DNA from: Symbiodinium natans
Lineage: Eukaryota; Sar; Dinophyceae; Suessiales; Symbiodiniaceae
NCBI GenBank assembly: GCA_905221605.1
Contig: CAJNDS010002079.1
Location: forward strand, 800,001-831,000
Length of the DNA: 31,000 bases
Reading direction: 5' to 3'
Part shown: one piece after another, positions 14,803-22,432 of the stretch
How the letters are laid out: each line of letters begins with the position of its first letter
Position numbering within the stretch: the stretch's first letter is position 1
The notes under the pieces: model-generated
Told to the model about the DNA's origin: nothing
What the model saw: only the letters and a program-made list of their open reading frames with translations
Databases searched by the model: none
Translations under genes and position numbers: made by a program

Positions 14803-15005
14803 TTTATGGGGTTTAGGGTTTCGGGTTTAGGGCTTCGGGCCTTTAGGGTTTAGGGTTTAGGGTTTAATTAGGATTTAGGGTTTAGGGTTGAGGGTTTAGG
14901 GTAAGGCCTAGTTGCCTTATAAGCCCTCGGCCCTAGGTCCTTAAGCCCATGAACCGTAGTTGCTAAATCCATGAGAACCCTCAGCCCTAAACACTCCGCT
15001 TTATT

Positions 15006-15121
15006 CTTACTGTTGGTTAGTAGGGAATGAGGGAATGAGGTACCCTACATGCCCTATGTATACCCTTTGAGGGATTATATAGGGTACCTCATTCCCTCAT
15101 TCTCTGCTAAACAACAGAAAG
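15006..15121. mobile_element. 116-bp inverted-repeat element flanked by TATT
   Basis: Arms 15,006-15,046 and 15,081-15,121 pair over about 41 bp with few mismatches; the inner halves (GGGAATGAGGTACCCT and its complement) are perfect. TATT stands on both sides (15,002-15,005 and 15,122-15,125), consistent with a target duplication. Non-coding, MITE-like and different in sequence from the 90-bp element at 857. Confidence 0.65.
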
Positions 15122-15125
15122 TATT

Positions 15126-15490
15126 GGGATATTCAGTGAAACTGACAATCTCCCCCCAAACCCTCAGAGCACCCCCAACCCCTTTCCCCAAACCGTCCTA
15201 AGACCTGATTCTTCTTCCCCAATCCTGAACAACACGCCTGAGCCCTCAACGAAATCCTAAAGAAAACGCAAAACTCCCAATTTTTGCGATCTCAACTCTG
15301 AGACCTCTTTTCCTCGAGCTCTCTGAACCCCTGCGCCCTCTTGCGAGATGCTTCAAGAACCCCCAACCAAAAAGAGGACAACCCCAAAAAGTCCCCTGCC
15401 AAGAGCCCCCAACGAAAAGAAAAGAAAGCGGACAACCCCAAAAAGTCTCCTGCCCTGAGCCTGGATCCTCCTTGTGCTTGTGACCCGAGC
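15126..15490. other. C-rich unique sequence, no gene called
   Basis: Pyrimidine-biased sequence with a local duplication (CCCCCAAC..AAAAG.GGACAACCCCAAAAAG near 15,361 and 15,408). Few true telomere-like units and no protein-like frame. It forms the left part of a long C-rich run up to 16,035. Confidence 0.45.
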
Positions 15491-15724
15491 CCTAGACTCT
15501 AAACCAAAACCCTAAACCTCCCAAGCCCTGAACCCCTAAACTCTGAACCCTTGAACCTAAACTCTTAGTCCGACAAACCCTTAAACAAAAAGCAAACCTA
15601 AGAGCTAGACTGCAAGCCCAAAACCCAAAGACCCTGGAACCCTAAACCCTGAAACCCCAAAACCCTAAAAGTCTGAACAAAAAAGAACTTTTCTGGGCCT
15701 AAACCCTACGAACCCTAAACCCTA

Positions 15725-16035
15725 TAAACCGAAAACCCCTATAACCCCAAAACCCTTATAACCCTATACACCCTAAAACCCCTATAACCATAAAACCCCT
15801 ATAACCCTAAGACCCCTATAACCCTAAGACCCCTATAACCCTAAGACCCCTATACCCCTAAGACCCCTAAAACCCTAAGACCCCTATAACCCTAAGACTC
15901 CGATAACCCTAAGACCCCTAAAACTCTAAAACCCCTATAACCCTAAAACCCCAATAACCCTAAGACCCCTATAACCCTAAGACCCCTATAACCCTAAGAC
16001 CCCTATAACCCTAAGACCCCCTATATCCCTAAGAC
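15725..16035 (-). repeat. 17-bp C-rich tandem array
   Basis: About 16-18 units of ACCCCTATAACCCTAAG, a compound of two telomere-like units with TATA. It is well homogenised on the right half and ends CCTAAG before the island at 16,036. Confidence 0.85.
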
Positions 16036-16122
16036 CTTTGTTGGGCCTCGACTGGCTGAGGCTCCTCTACGGGCTGCCGCTGTTCGATCCGCGGAGCCAC
16101 TCGAGCAGTCTTGGTGTCTTTG
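16034..16122 (+). CDS. Strong exon-like island GLDWLRLLYGLPLFDP...
   Basis: After CCCTAAG, frame 3 reads GLDWLRLLYGLPLFDPRSHS, then SSLGVFG, followed by T-rich sequence and a G-rich tract. Aromatic and leucine-rich, GC3-rich; possibly a piece of a membrane or helical domain, but not assignable. Confidence 0.5.
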
Positions 16123-16144
16123 GTTTTTTGTTTTTTTGCGCTTG

Positions 16145-16262
16145 GGGTTTAGGGTTTAGGGTTAAGCGTTTAGGGTTTAGGGTTTCGGTTTAGGGTCTAG
16201 GGTTACGGTTGAGGGTTTAGGGTTTCGGGTTTGGGGTTGAGGGTTTAGGGTTTTCGGCTTTG
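16145..16262 (+). repeat. G-rich telomere-like tract
   Basis: TTTAGGG units with GGGTTACGGTT and GGGTTTCGG variants. Confidence 0.8.
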
Positions 16263-16355
16263 GGGTGTGGGGTGCCAGGCCTTGGAGGGTCGGTTTCAGA
16301 GCACTTCCTTTGATCTTTAGAGGTGCAGAACCCCCATGTTCCTCACCTCGCCCAG

Positions 16356-16420
16356 GCAAGGATTTCGAAGTGACTCCCTACATGTCGGGGGCCGCGGCCA
16401 GTCGCAGGCGGCCCAATGGG
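16356..16420 (+). CDS. Exon-like island KDFEVTPYMSGAAASRR...
   Basis: After CTCGCCCAG (AG 16,354-16,355), frame 2 reads KDFEVTPYMSGAAASRRRPN, then a G-rich tract starts at 16,421. Strong acceptor context. Not recognised. Confidence 0.45.
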
Positions 16421-16520
16421 GGTTTAGGGGTTACGGCTTTCGGGGTTCAGGGTTTAGCACACTAAGACTGCCGTTCCGGATTCGCACAGAGGTGGATGAC
16501 CTACTGCTACTGTGTGCAGC

Positions 16521-16721
16521 ATGTTACGACGCGCGATATATTCTCTTCGGGTGCGTGGCCACACCTTCTGTTCCCGATGTGGGCAGTTGCATCGGTGGCA
16601 TGGAGTCGATCTAACCCTGAAGCGGCCTGCAGCGCACGCCATGGATTTGCAGCATTCCAGGAGTAGAGGGGTCACCGCTGATGCCTTTTTGGGTCGTGTT
16701 AGATTTCTTGTGAGCTCATAG
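16521..16721 (+). CDS. Coding-like segment with CxxC, ...GHTFCSRCGQLHRWHG...
   Basis: Frame 3 reads MLRRAIYSLRVRGHTFCSRC, then GQLHRWHGVDLTLKRPAAHA and on to TAG at 16,719. The CSRCG pair with nearby His could be half of a zinc-binding site. Frames 1 (EVDDLLLLCAACYDARYILF) and 2 (FAQRWMTYCYCVQHVTTRDI) also read plausibly over 16,470-16,620, so the true frame is unresolved and a splice or indel may connect them. Confidence 0.35.
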   Translation: MLRRAIYSLRVRGHTFCSRCGQLHRWHGVDLTLKRPAAHAMDLQHSRSRGVTADAFLGRVRFLVSS

Positions 16722-16875
16722 GGCTAGACTCGAATCCCTCCAAGACTCTAAAGCCCAACGCCATAAAACAGGTGTGGGGTTCCAATGATCGTCTGCAAAA
16801 GCAGGCATTTTTCAAATCCTCAAGCAGGGTTCAGGGGTTGGTTTGGCGTTGAGGGTTGAGTTCGCAGGCTTGCAC

Positions 16876-17000
16876 CTTGCACAGTTCGGGACTGTGGGTC
16901 TTCCTCGCGGCTCAAGACGAAGCGCCTTCTGAAGTGGTAGTTGCAAGCTGCACGAAAAGAACTGCGCGTGCGCAAGCTTGTCTAGATTCTAGACCTGCTT
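16876..17000 (+). CDS. Coding-like segment ACTLHSSGLWVFLAAQD...
   Basis: After GAGTTCGCAG, frame 2 reads ACTLHSSGLWVFLAAQDEAP, then SEVVVASCTKRTARAQACLD. The frame stays open to 17,140, but beyond about 17,005 another frame is far more protein-like. The exon probably ends before TCTAGATTCTAG at 16,980-16,991. Product unknown. Confidence 0.4.
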
Positions 17001-17006
17001 TCACAG

Positions 17007-17144
17007 GTCTGTGCATCCGGGGAAGACTCTGGGAAGACTCCTGCAATGCCTCCTCCATCGATGACGCTGGCGCACTCCATCGTTGCCTTGGCCGAGTCTC
17101 GCGCAGAGGTGGGGCAGCGAACATGGACGAGCTTGTGTAGATAA
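17007..17144 (+). CDS. Strong coding-like segment VCASGEDSGKTPAMPP...
   Basis: After GCTTTCACAG (AG 17,005-17,006), frame 3 reads VCASGEDSGKTPAMPPPSMT, then LAHSIVALAESRAEVGQRTW and TSLCR, stop TAA at 17,142. The acceptor is good. It could be a last exon, or a donor may lie before the stop. Two minus-strand frames overlap and are considered shadows. Not recognised. Confidence 0.5.
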   Translation, partial: VCASGEDSGKTPAMPPPSMTLAHSIVALAESRAEVGQRTWTSLCR

Positions 17145-17202
17145 CGCAGGCAAAGGGACTCCACGACCTTTAGACTTTAGCTGTTCTTCTCTCGGCTTGC
17201 AG

Positions 17203-17256
17203 GGGGTTTGGGCATCAGGGCTGTCTTTCGCCTGGGGAACACACGGGATTGCCTAA
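17203..17256 (+). CDS. Short coding-like island GVWASGLSFAWGTHGIA
   Basis: TTCTTCTCTCGGCTTGCAG (AG 17,201-17,202) is one of the best polypyrimidine-acceptor signals in the window. The frame reads GVWASGLSFAWGTHGIA and ends at TAA 17,254, so an exon here would be last or would use a donor before the stop. Confidence 0.35.
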   Translation, partial: GVWASGLSFAWGTHGIA

Positions 17257-17403
17257 CTCACAAAAGCACATTCCTTATTTGTGTGTGGGGGGGGGGGGGT
17301 GTGTGGAAGCCGCGCGCTCGGCTTGAACAAGAATAGTTTAGTCAGTGTGGTTTTAGAGAGCGAGAGAGAGATAGTAAATGCACAAAAAGTCATCATACAC
17401 TGA

Positions 17404-17553
17404 CGTGAGTGCTCCTGGACAGATGTCAAGTTTGTGACAATTGCCTCAGTCTCACCCAAACGGAGCTTCGTGAAGATTTGCGATGCGCATAGGAGTCATA
17501 TTCGTTCTATGTTAAAGGGCGTATACAGCGTCACCTCGCCCACATTGACATAA
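17404..17553 (+). CDS. Strong coding-like segment RECSWTDVKFVTIASVS...
   Basis: Frame 1 from just after TGA 17,401 reads RECSWTDVKFVTIASVSPKR, then SFVKICDAHRSHIRSMLKGV and YSVTSPTLT, ending at TAA 17,551-17,553. That TAA overlaps the ATG of the next segment (TAATG). The basic/hydrophobic mix is typical of a folded protein. Family unknown. Confidence 0.5.
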   Translation, partial: RECSWTDVKFVTIASVSPKRSFVKICDAHRSHIRSMLKGVYSVTSPTLT

Positions 17554-17717
17554 TGGGGCTGAATTACGAAGACCTTCCCAAATCTCGAATCCTTTTGCGA
17601 CTTGTACCCCAAAGGAGCTACTGCAGTGTAATTAGTCCGTGTGGGGTCAGAGTCTATTTTCTGGATCCGGTGAATCGTGTGGGTTTGAAGCTCAGAGCTC
17701 CCAGGGTGTCCCCATGA
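17553..17717 (+). CDS. 54-codon ORF MGLNYEDLPKSRILLRL...
   Basis: ATG 17,553, stop TGA 17,715-17,717. It reads MGLNYEDLPKSRILLRLVPQ, then RSYCSVISPCGVRVYFLDPV and NRVGLKLRAPRVSP. The same frame is open upstream to about 17,490 (ESYSFYVKGRIQRHLAHIDI), so the ATG may not be the start. Its stop overlaps the ATG of the next segment (ATGA). Strongly protein-like; not recognised. Confidence 0.5.
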   Translation: MGLNYEDLPKSRILLRLVPQRSYCSVISPCGVRVYFLDPVNRVGLKLRAPRVSP

Positions 17718-17911
17718 GAACCGTGCAGGTGATACAACGTGAGATTGCCGAGGAGTACATGGACTACCTCGTCACAGTCACAGCCCACAGGGACCAGTGG
17801 AGGAGCACGGTGCGCAGGATGGGCCACCAGCCCATCGCAGTGCGCATGGCAAGAGGCTTCGAGATGAGATTGTTGCGTGATAGTTATGAACACGCAGAGC
17901 AGCGCGCCTGA
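17714..17911 (+). CDS. 65-codon ORF MRTVQVIQREIAEEYMD...
   Basis: ATG 17,714 (the frame is open from 17,639), stop TGA 17,909-17,911. It reads MRTVQVIQREIAEEYMDYLV, then TVTAHRDQWRSTVRRMGHQP and IAVRMARGFEMRLLRDSYEH. Highly charged and helical. A CCCAG at 17,700-17,704 just before it could be an acceptor, which would make the ATG internal. Not recognised. Confidence 0.5.
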   Translation: MRTVQVIQREIAEEYMDYLVTVTAHRDQWRSTVRRMGHQPIAVRMARGFEMRLLRDSYEHAEQRA

Positions 17912-17997
17912 TCAGTGCAAGGTGTTGTTTGCTTTCATCGTTGTCCTTAGTTTGTCACTTCCCACATTCCTTGACATGTCTGTGAAGGCGCAAGCAG

Positions 17998-18168
17998 CTT
18001 GTGTGGCCAAGGCTTTTCAACCTGCTGCAGGCTTACGGCTATCGCTTGTGTGGCGACAAGAGGGTCGAAGACATGGTTTTGGCTTTCTTACAGGGCGAAG
18101 AATCGACCGCAATCTTCACTTTGCAAATTCCGCGGAAACTTCTGCTGGAGAACCCAAGCGCTGTCTAG
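17998..18168 (+). CDS. Strong exon-like segment LVWPRLFNLLQAYGYRL...
   Basis: A pyrimidine-rich stretch and GCGCAAGCAG (AG 17,996-17,997) precede LVWPRLFNLLQAYGYRLCGD, then KRVEDMVLAFLQGEESTAIF and TLQIPRKLLLENPSA, ending at GTC TAG (18,163-18,168). A GT at 18,163 directly before the stop offers a donor. An in-frame TGA lies just upstream, so the left edge must be a splice or a frame break. One of the most convincing protein segments here, with no family recognised. Two longer frames over the same bases read less well. Confidence 0.55.
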   Translation, partial: LVWPRLFNLLQAYGYRLCGDKRVEDMVLAFLQGEESTAIFTLQIPRKLLLENPSAV

Positions 18169-18251
18169 CAGACGAGCAGCTTCGATGTGCATCTTGGGAA
18201 CCATCCGCGGGTGGCTGGGGGCAAAAGATCCTCACCTGAGCCTTTCGGCAG

Positions 18252-18368
18252 CTTCCGGTGGAATGCTCAATCGACACGGTCGGGTTGCGCACTTCCTCGA
18301 GACAGAACCGCGAAGCCACACGCGAGGACATCTGGAAAACAGAGCGCATCCTGAGACCTAGGACCTAG
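18252..18368 (+). CDS. Coding-like segment LPVECSIDTVGLRTSSR...
   Basis: After GCCTTTCGGCAG (AG 18,250-18,251), frame 3 reads LPVECSIDTVGLRTSSRQNR, then EATREDIWKTERILRPRT and TAG at 18,366. Joining it to the previous segment with the GT at 18,163 would give an 89-nt intron in phase 0. This would be the C-terminus. Not recognised. Confidence 0.45.
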   Translation, partial: LPVECSIDTVGLRTSSRQNREATREDIWKTERILRPRT

Positions 18369-18560
18369 GCATGACTCTGAGCATAGTCTCAGCAGGGCCT
18401 CTTTATAGGGGTGCACAAGGGAGGGCCAATACGGCTCGTAGAAACCTCATTGCGGGGTAAATACGAGCCAAGTAAGGACAAAATGTGACAACGAATAGCT
18501 ACACAAGGACCTTTATTGTGCCTGTCAGTTCGAAAGGTTGCTCGCCCAGCGTAGTGCAAC
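18369..18560. other. Non-coding flank of the coding block
   Basis: Unique sequence with CCTAGGACCTAGG and the partly complementary GGCTCGTAG / TACGAGCC (about 18,435 and 18,462). No frame reads well. A polyadenylation site or 3' UTR is possible but not shown. Confidence 0.3.
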
Positions 18561-18760
18561 GGCTGCTTCCCTAAACCCTTTACACTCTTTACGCTCTGAA
18601 CCCCTAAACCCTCAACCTAAAGCTTTAAAGACCCGAACCCCCTTTAAACCACTAAACCCGAAACCTTTGGCTGCTCTCTAAGAGGTGGATGGCGTAAAGC
18701 TTTTAAGCCCCGAACCCCCCTTAAACTCCCCTTAAGCCCCTAAACTGCTCTCCTTGACAG

Positions 18761-18850
18761 GTGGATGGTGAAGCGTGGCCGCTGGAGTGTGCACGAGAGC
18801 ATCACCACCAGCGCCGACTTCGCTGCGGACCCTGCTCTGTTGGCTTTAAG
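18761..18850 (+). CDS. Strong exon-like island WMVKRGRWSVHESITTS...
   Basis: CTCTCCTTGACAG (AG 18,759-18,760) precedes WMVKRGRWSVHESITTSADF, then AADPALLAL, followed by TTTTAGGGG repeat. Almost all third positions are G or C. A truncated copy of the boundary (CTGCTCTC...GGTGGATGG) lies about 75 bp upstream at 18,671-18,699 without the acceptor. C-rich tract before, G-rich tract after. Not recognised. Confidence 0.55.
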
Positions 18851-18935
18851 TTTTAGGGGTTCAGGGGTTTAGGGTTTAGGTGTTTAGTGTTTAGGGTTTA
18901 GGGTTGAGGGTTTAGGGTTTAGGGTTTAGGGTTAG
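18848..18935 (+). repeat. G-rich telomere-like tract
   Basis: TTTAGGG units, perfect at the right end, continuing directly from the coding island. Confidence 0.85.
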
Positions 18936-19048
18936 GGCCTACGTACCTCCCCTTCGATCCACCCCCTTCAAGAACCCTGCAATTAATGTCGGGTTTCGGG
19001 CTTAGGGTTTGCGGGTGGCAACCCCCGATGCCAAAACCGAAATCCCAA

Positions 19049-19076
19049 ACAAAATAAACAAACAAACAAACAAAGC
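19049..19076. repeat. AAAC microsatellite
   Basis: AAACAAAATAAAC followed by four AAAC units. Confidence 0.9.
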
Positions 19077-19111
19077 CCAAAGCCCCAACAAGGATATCAT
19101 GATCCTCAAAG

Positions 19112-19410
19112 CCCTCATGAGCAACCCTAAACCCTAAACCCCAAGATCCCCTCCCTCCAAGCGTCCCTCAACTCTAAACATTAAACCTTAAAACCACCCC
19201 AACCCCTACCCCCTATAACCACTGAACATCCTAAAACCATAAGTCCGAATTGCTGGGCACTACACCCTGAACCCTAACCCCTGAACCCTAAACCCTAAGC
19301 CCTAAACCCTCAACCCTAAACCCCTACACCCCTAAACCCCTAAACCTTGAACCCCTAAACCCCTAGACCCTGAACCCTAAACCCTAAACCATAAATCCTG
19401 AACCCTAAAA
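19112..19410 (-). repeat. C-rich telomere-like tract
   Basis: CCCTAAA, CCCTGAA and CCCCTAAA units, dense from 19,262 to 19,408, with a less repetitive patch around 19,140-19,255. Confidence 0.85.
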
Positions 19411-19411
19411 G

Positions 19412-19489
19412 GACATCTGGATCAGCCACCTCTGTACGCCCGAGCCGCCACCCTGTGAACCTCCAGAAGCTTCCGAGGCCAGGAAGGGG
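19412..19489 (+). CDS. Exon-like island DIWISHLCTPEPPPCEP...
   Basis: Frame 2 reads DIWISHLCTPEPPPCEPPEA, then SEARKG, between a C-rich tract ending CCCTAAAAG and a GTTTATAGGG tract. Proline/glutamate-rich with a PPP run; likely a linker if real. Confidence 0.4.
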
Positions 19490-19780
19490 GTTTATAGGGC
19501 TTTGTGGTTTGAGGGCTTATTGGGGCTTAGGGTTTAGGATTTAGTACTCAGTGTTTATAAGGCGGGTTTAGAGGGTTTAGGGTTTAAGGTTTACAGGGTG
19601 CAGAGGTCAGGATTTCGGGGTTTGGGGGTTGTGGGTTTTAGGGCTGGGCTGGGGGTTTCTAGGGTTTAGGGGTTTGGGGAATTAGAGTTTTGGGTTTTGG
19701 GGCTTGAGGGCAGAGTTTACGGTTTTTCGGCTGGGCTGTGTTGAGGTTTCGGGATTTAGGGTTTAGGAGTCCTTTCCCCA
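19490..19780 (+). repeat. Degenerate G-rich telomere-like tract
   Basis: Strongly diverged TTTAGGG-like units. A 68-codon minus-strand frame across it is repeat translation and is not called. Confidence 0.7.
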
Positions 19781-19956
19781 GTTCACGCGCACTAAAAGCC
19801 CCAACTTTAGGTGTACAAGCGATTACAACAAAACCCCCAATAGAAATACAATTTCTCGTTGTCACATGCCTGAAATAAGTTAACAGTTGTGCATTGTGGC
19901 TTCTTCTTAGTTTTCATGCAAATGCACGTACAGTTCATCTGATGTTTAGACAATAA

Positions 19957-20151
19957 GTGTACTCAATAAAAAAAACGCATGAATCCCAAAGATACTTGGA
20001 TGGGGCCCTGACCCCAAATAGGGGGTCACACGGATGTCCAGCTTATGCTTCACATCAGGTTGTCAGTCTTCTTTGTGGGTTTCGTTGCTTCCCCGGCTGC
20101 GTAAGGGGGCTAGCTTGGCGAACCAATTGCAAGCCCTGGTTTGTGAATTAG
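19957..20151 (+). CDS. Coding-like segment, weak, ...LLCGFRCFPGCVRGLAW...
   Basis: Open frame ending at TAG 20,149. The second half reads SLLCGFRCFPGCVRGLAWRT then NCKPWFVN, cysteine-rich with CxxxCxxxC spacing. It lies in unique sequence with no telomere-like units; the first half includes a poly-A run and may be non-coding. Confidence 0.3.
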   Translation: MYSIKKTHESQRYLDGALTPNRGSHGCPAYASHQVVSLLCGFRCFPGCVRGLAWRTNCKPWFVN

Positions 20152-20159
20152 AACCCTAG

Positions 20160-20357
20160 GTGTCCATCTACCTTGTCACTGTATACTTGGGCCCCAAAGT
20201 CCTTAGTTATATAGCAGGTGCTGCAAGGCCCACATGGACCCTTAGGGGAATCACTTCCTACGCACGCGACCTCCCCCCCCACCCAATGCCTGAATCGCTA
20301 CCCCAGGATCCAAGAGCCTTTAGAGTGAATTCTTCGACCCCGAAATGGTTATTCTAG
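20160..20357 (+). CDS. Coding-like segment VSIYLVTVYLGPKVLSY...
   Basis: After AACCCTAG (AG 20,158-20,159), the frame reads VSIYLVTVYLGPKVLSYIAG, then AARPTWTLRGITSYARDLPP, ending at TAG 20,355. The hydrophobic start could be a membrane segment. Only eight bases separate it from the preceding stop. Not recognised. Confidence 0.35.
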   Translation: MSIYLVTVYLGPKVLSYIAGAARPTWTLRGITSYARDLPPHPMPESLPQDPRAFRVNSSTPKWLF

Positions 20358-20538
20358 AACCCCCTGTTGGTCTACAGCACACCTACTTGTGCCCGGAAAG
20401 CCCAAACCCTAAACCCTGCATGAAGGGTTACGATATTTGGGGTACCTTAGTGAGGTCCTGATGGGTGCCTTGGTATCGTAAACCCCCACATCCTTGTAAA
20501 GCCCTGACCATTGGGCACATGAGATCTGACAACTGCAG

Positions 20539-20610
20539 CATGGAGAGGTCGGCTGGAAATGTCACAGCTACAGATCTGCCACTCGTTTTCTATGGTTGTC
20601 ATGTATGCCC
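20539..20610 (+). CDS. Exon-like island MERSAGNVTATDLPLVF...
   Basis: After ACAACTGCAG (AG 20,537-20,538), ATG at 20,540 starts MERSAGNVTATDLPLVFYGC then HVCP, before C-rich repeat. A minus-strand frame over 20,447-20,602 also reads plausibly, so strand is uncertain; + is preferred because of the acceptor and the general orientation. Confidence 0.35.
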
Positions 20611-20642
20611 TAAACCCCAAAACTCTAAACCCGAAATTTAAG

Positions 20643-20687
20643 AGCCTCCGGCTCAAGCTGCCGACCCCGCAGGAGAACAAATTTAAG
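20643..20687 (+). CDS. 45-nt exon-like island SLRLKLPTPQENKFK
   Basis: A C-rich tract and AAATTTAAG precede SLRLKLPTPQENKFK; the right edge is AAG|GTTTGGGG, identical in form to the edge at 2771/2772, and the G-rich tract begins at the GT. A good boundary pair on a very short exon. Confidence 0.4.
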
Positions 20688-20815
20688 GTTTGGGGTTTGG
20701 TGGTTTGGGTTTGCGTTGGGGTTTTGGTAGGGGTCAACCTGGAGCTTTTGGGGGGCAGGTCGGGGGGGGGGGGGGGGGGGGGAAAGGGGGGGGGAAGGGG
20801 GTTGGGCGGGGGGCT
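20688..20815 (+). repeat. G-rich tract with long poly-G run
   Basis: GTTTGGGG-like units lead into a run of about 22 G at 20,761-20,782 and further G-blocks. Glycine-rich and proline-rich translations here are artefacts of the run. Confidence 0.8.
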
Positions 20816-20991
20816 TGTGGGTTCCTCCACGCGGGGGGGCCCCCCTTACCCCCAAGGAGCCTCCACAAACCCATCCAACACGCCGCCAGGGTCGGCGGAC
20901 CCTAGTGGCATGGTTGTGTGTAGACTCTAAATCCCAAAACCCTCAACCCTAAATGGCCCTAAATGGCCCTCTTCCCACTTTCATTTTGCAG

Positions 20992-21036
20992 GGTTCGGTT
21001 CCTTTTCAAAGCACGGGCTTTTTCGGTTTTCATAGG
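20992..21036 (+). CDS. Exon-like island behind a textbook acceptor
   Basis: CTTCCCACTTTCATTTTGCAG (AG 20,990-20,991) is the best polypyrimidine/AG signal of the window. One frame reads VRFLFKARAFSVFIG before a TTTAGGG tract. The exon is short and the frame unproven. Confidence 0.35.
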
Positions 21037-21065
21037 GTTTAGGGTCTAGGGTCTAGGGTTTAGGT

Positions 21066-21640
21066 TATTCAAGGCACATTTGCCAATGCTGTTTGCACGC
21101 CCGAAAGGCCCTTATGTGCTACGTAGGGCTAGGCGAATCCTGCCTTATAATGGTTTGGTGGAGCTTTCAGAGATGTAGGGATTTCAGGACCCAGGCACCA
21201 AGACCCTAAAAACCCGCTAGCTCACCCCAAACCCTGCACTCAAAAAAACCTAAAGCCTAAACCCTAAAATCTTAGAAACCCCCAAGCCCTAAACCCTGAA
21301 CCTTGCCGAAGAAGTACCAAGTTCTTGGGGCTCAAAACTCAAGCTAGATCTCGGCAGAGTAGATTTTTTGATTTCCAGGGGTCCTTATCCCTATATCACT
21401 CCAAGAACCCATAGAATTCTGTTATAGGCATAGAGTACATGAGCCCTCATATACTCCTTGCGGGTTTAAGGTTCTGAAAAAGCACATTCTACTGAGGACT
21501 TGCAGCTTTTGGTTCTGTGTGCGTTGGGATGTTGAGGGTTGCAGGGCTCAGGAATCCTAATAACGACTTTCACAACCCTCCAAATCCCTGGATCCCAATT
21601 TTCCTCCTCCAAACCCTGAACCGTAAACGTTGAGTCCTCG
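21066..21640. other. Mixed unique and C-rich sequence, no gene called
   Basis: C-rich telomere-like units at about 21,200-21,310 in unique sequence. CTTGCAG at about 21,499-21,505 and GGTTGCAG at about 21,537-21,544 look like acceptors but are not followed by a long + frame. A minus-strand frame of 91 codons (21,466-21,741) reads partly like protein and is the main alternative to the + island at 21,651. Confidence 0.3.
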
Positions 21641-21650
21641 CCCACTGAAG

Positions 21651-21746
21651 CGGCACCTTTCCAAGGGCGAAGATCTCGCCTGGTGCGCTTCCGCCGGCAC
21701 GCAGGGCTGCGCCACTTGGCCAGCGCATGTACCGGAACCACGGGTT
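21651..21746 (+). CDS. Exon-like island RHLSKGEDLAWCASAGT...
   Basis: After CCCACTGAAG, the frame reads RHLSKGEDLAWCASAGTQGC, then ATWPAHVPEPRV, before a G-rich tract. GC3-rich. The opposite strand is also open, so strand is not certain. Not recognised. Confidence 0.4.
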
Positions 21747-21885
21747 TAGGTTTTAAGGTTTAGGGGGGAGTAGGGTAGGCATAAGGGTTGTTGGGTATTT
21801 CGGGTTTAGGGTATTTAGGGTTTAGGGTATTTAGGGTTCAAACCCTAAAGCCCTAAACCCTCGAACCCCGAAACCCTCCCTCCCC
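21742..21885. repeat. G-rich tract meeting C-rich tract head-on
   Basis: TTTAGGG-like units run to 21,838 and change at once to CCCTAAA-like units (21,841-21,885), so the two halves are complementary and could form a direct hairpin in DNA or RNA. Confidence 0.75.
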
Positions 21886-21904
21886 ACAATGAAAAAGTGT
21901 CCAG

Positions 21905-21960
21905 GTGACCTTTGCTCCGAGAAACGACTCCGAGGACGGGGGACCTTGCAAACTGATTGA
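21905..21960 (+). CDS. Exon-like island VTFAPRNDSEDGGPCKL...
   Basis: AGTGTCCAG (AG 21,903-21,904) precedes VTFAPRNDSEDGGPCKLIE; C-rich repeat follows. Acidic and unlike any repeat translation. Left flank is the head-on G/C tract pair. A minus-strand frame overlaps. Confidence 0.45.
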
Positions 21961-22014
21961 ACCCCAAAACCCTATAAGCTCTATATATAAACCCTATAAA
22001 CCTAAAAACCCTGG

Positions 22015-22430
22015 CCATAATGGCGGGCCTTTCCCCACATACTCTGAGAGTATGCCTAGTAGTAGTACAGGGTATTAGGGCGCCTTTACGGTTAGTAGGT
22101 GTTGGCTGGAGGAGTCGTACAGAGGGTTTTCTCACGATGACCGCAAGAATAGTAAGGGGTTTGTGGGTCTAAAGTTAGGGTTTGAGAGTCGTGGTCTACA
22201 GTGCAAGTACCGTCTCACGAAGAGTTCTTCTCTGAAAGGGTGCTTGCGGGTTCTGTTGAGGTTAAGCTTTTTTGGTGTTTGGACCTATAGGGTTTCGGGT
22301 CCACCAGGACCGCCCAAATACGAATTTCGGTACAAAGCATGATCGCCCTAAACCCTAGATTCAAAGGTTTAGGGTTTAAGTGCATAAACGTTAAGGCCTG
22401 AATCCACAACCTTATACATAAGATCGTAGG
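22015..22430. other. Unique sequence, no gene called
   Basis: Scattered telomere-like units on both strands. A minus-strand stretch at about 22,020-22,135 reads RKPSVRLLQPTPTNRKGALI, protein-like but against the general orientation. No acceptor or donor pair supports it. Confidence 0.3.
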
Positions 22431-22432
22431 AC

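Larger units (their letters stand above)
16450..18560 (+). other. Telomere-repeat-free block with dense coding signal
   Basis: About 2.1 kb essentially without TTTAGGG/CCCTAAA units, in contrast to everything around it. At least eight stretches read as protein on the + strand in changing frames (annotated separately). The block could be one gene with several small introns, an old pseudogene with indels, or an inserted element. A GA-rich microsatellite lies at about 17,357-17,372 and a poly-G run at 17,287-17,300. Confidence 0.6.

Noticed and set aside
20447-20930. Glycine-rich or proline-rich proteins of 71-127 codons on both strands.
   Set aside because: They are translations of poly-G/poly-C; only the short islands at 20,539 and 20,643 have other support. 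The minus frame over 20,447-20,602 remains a weak alternative.
21466-21741. 91-codon minus-strand gene.
   Set aside because: Partly protein-like, but against the orientation of all other islands and without splice or start support; recorded as an alternative only.
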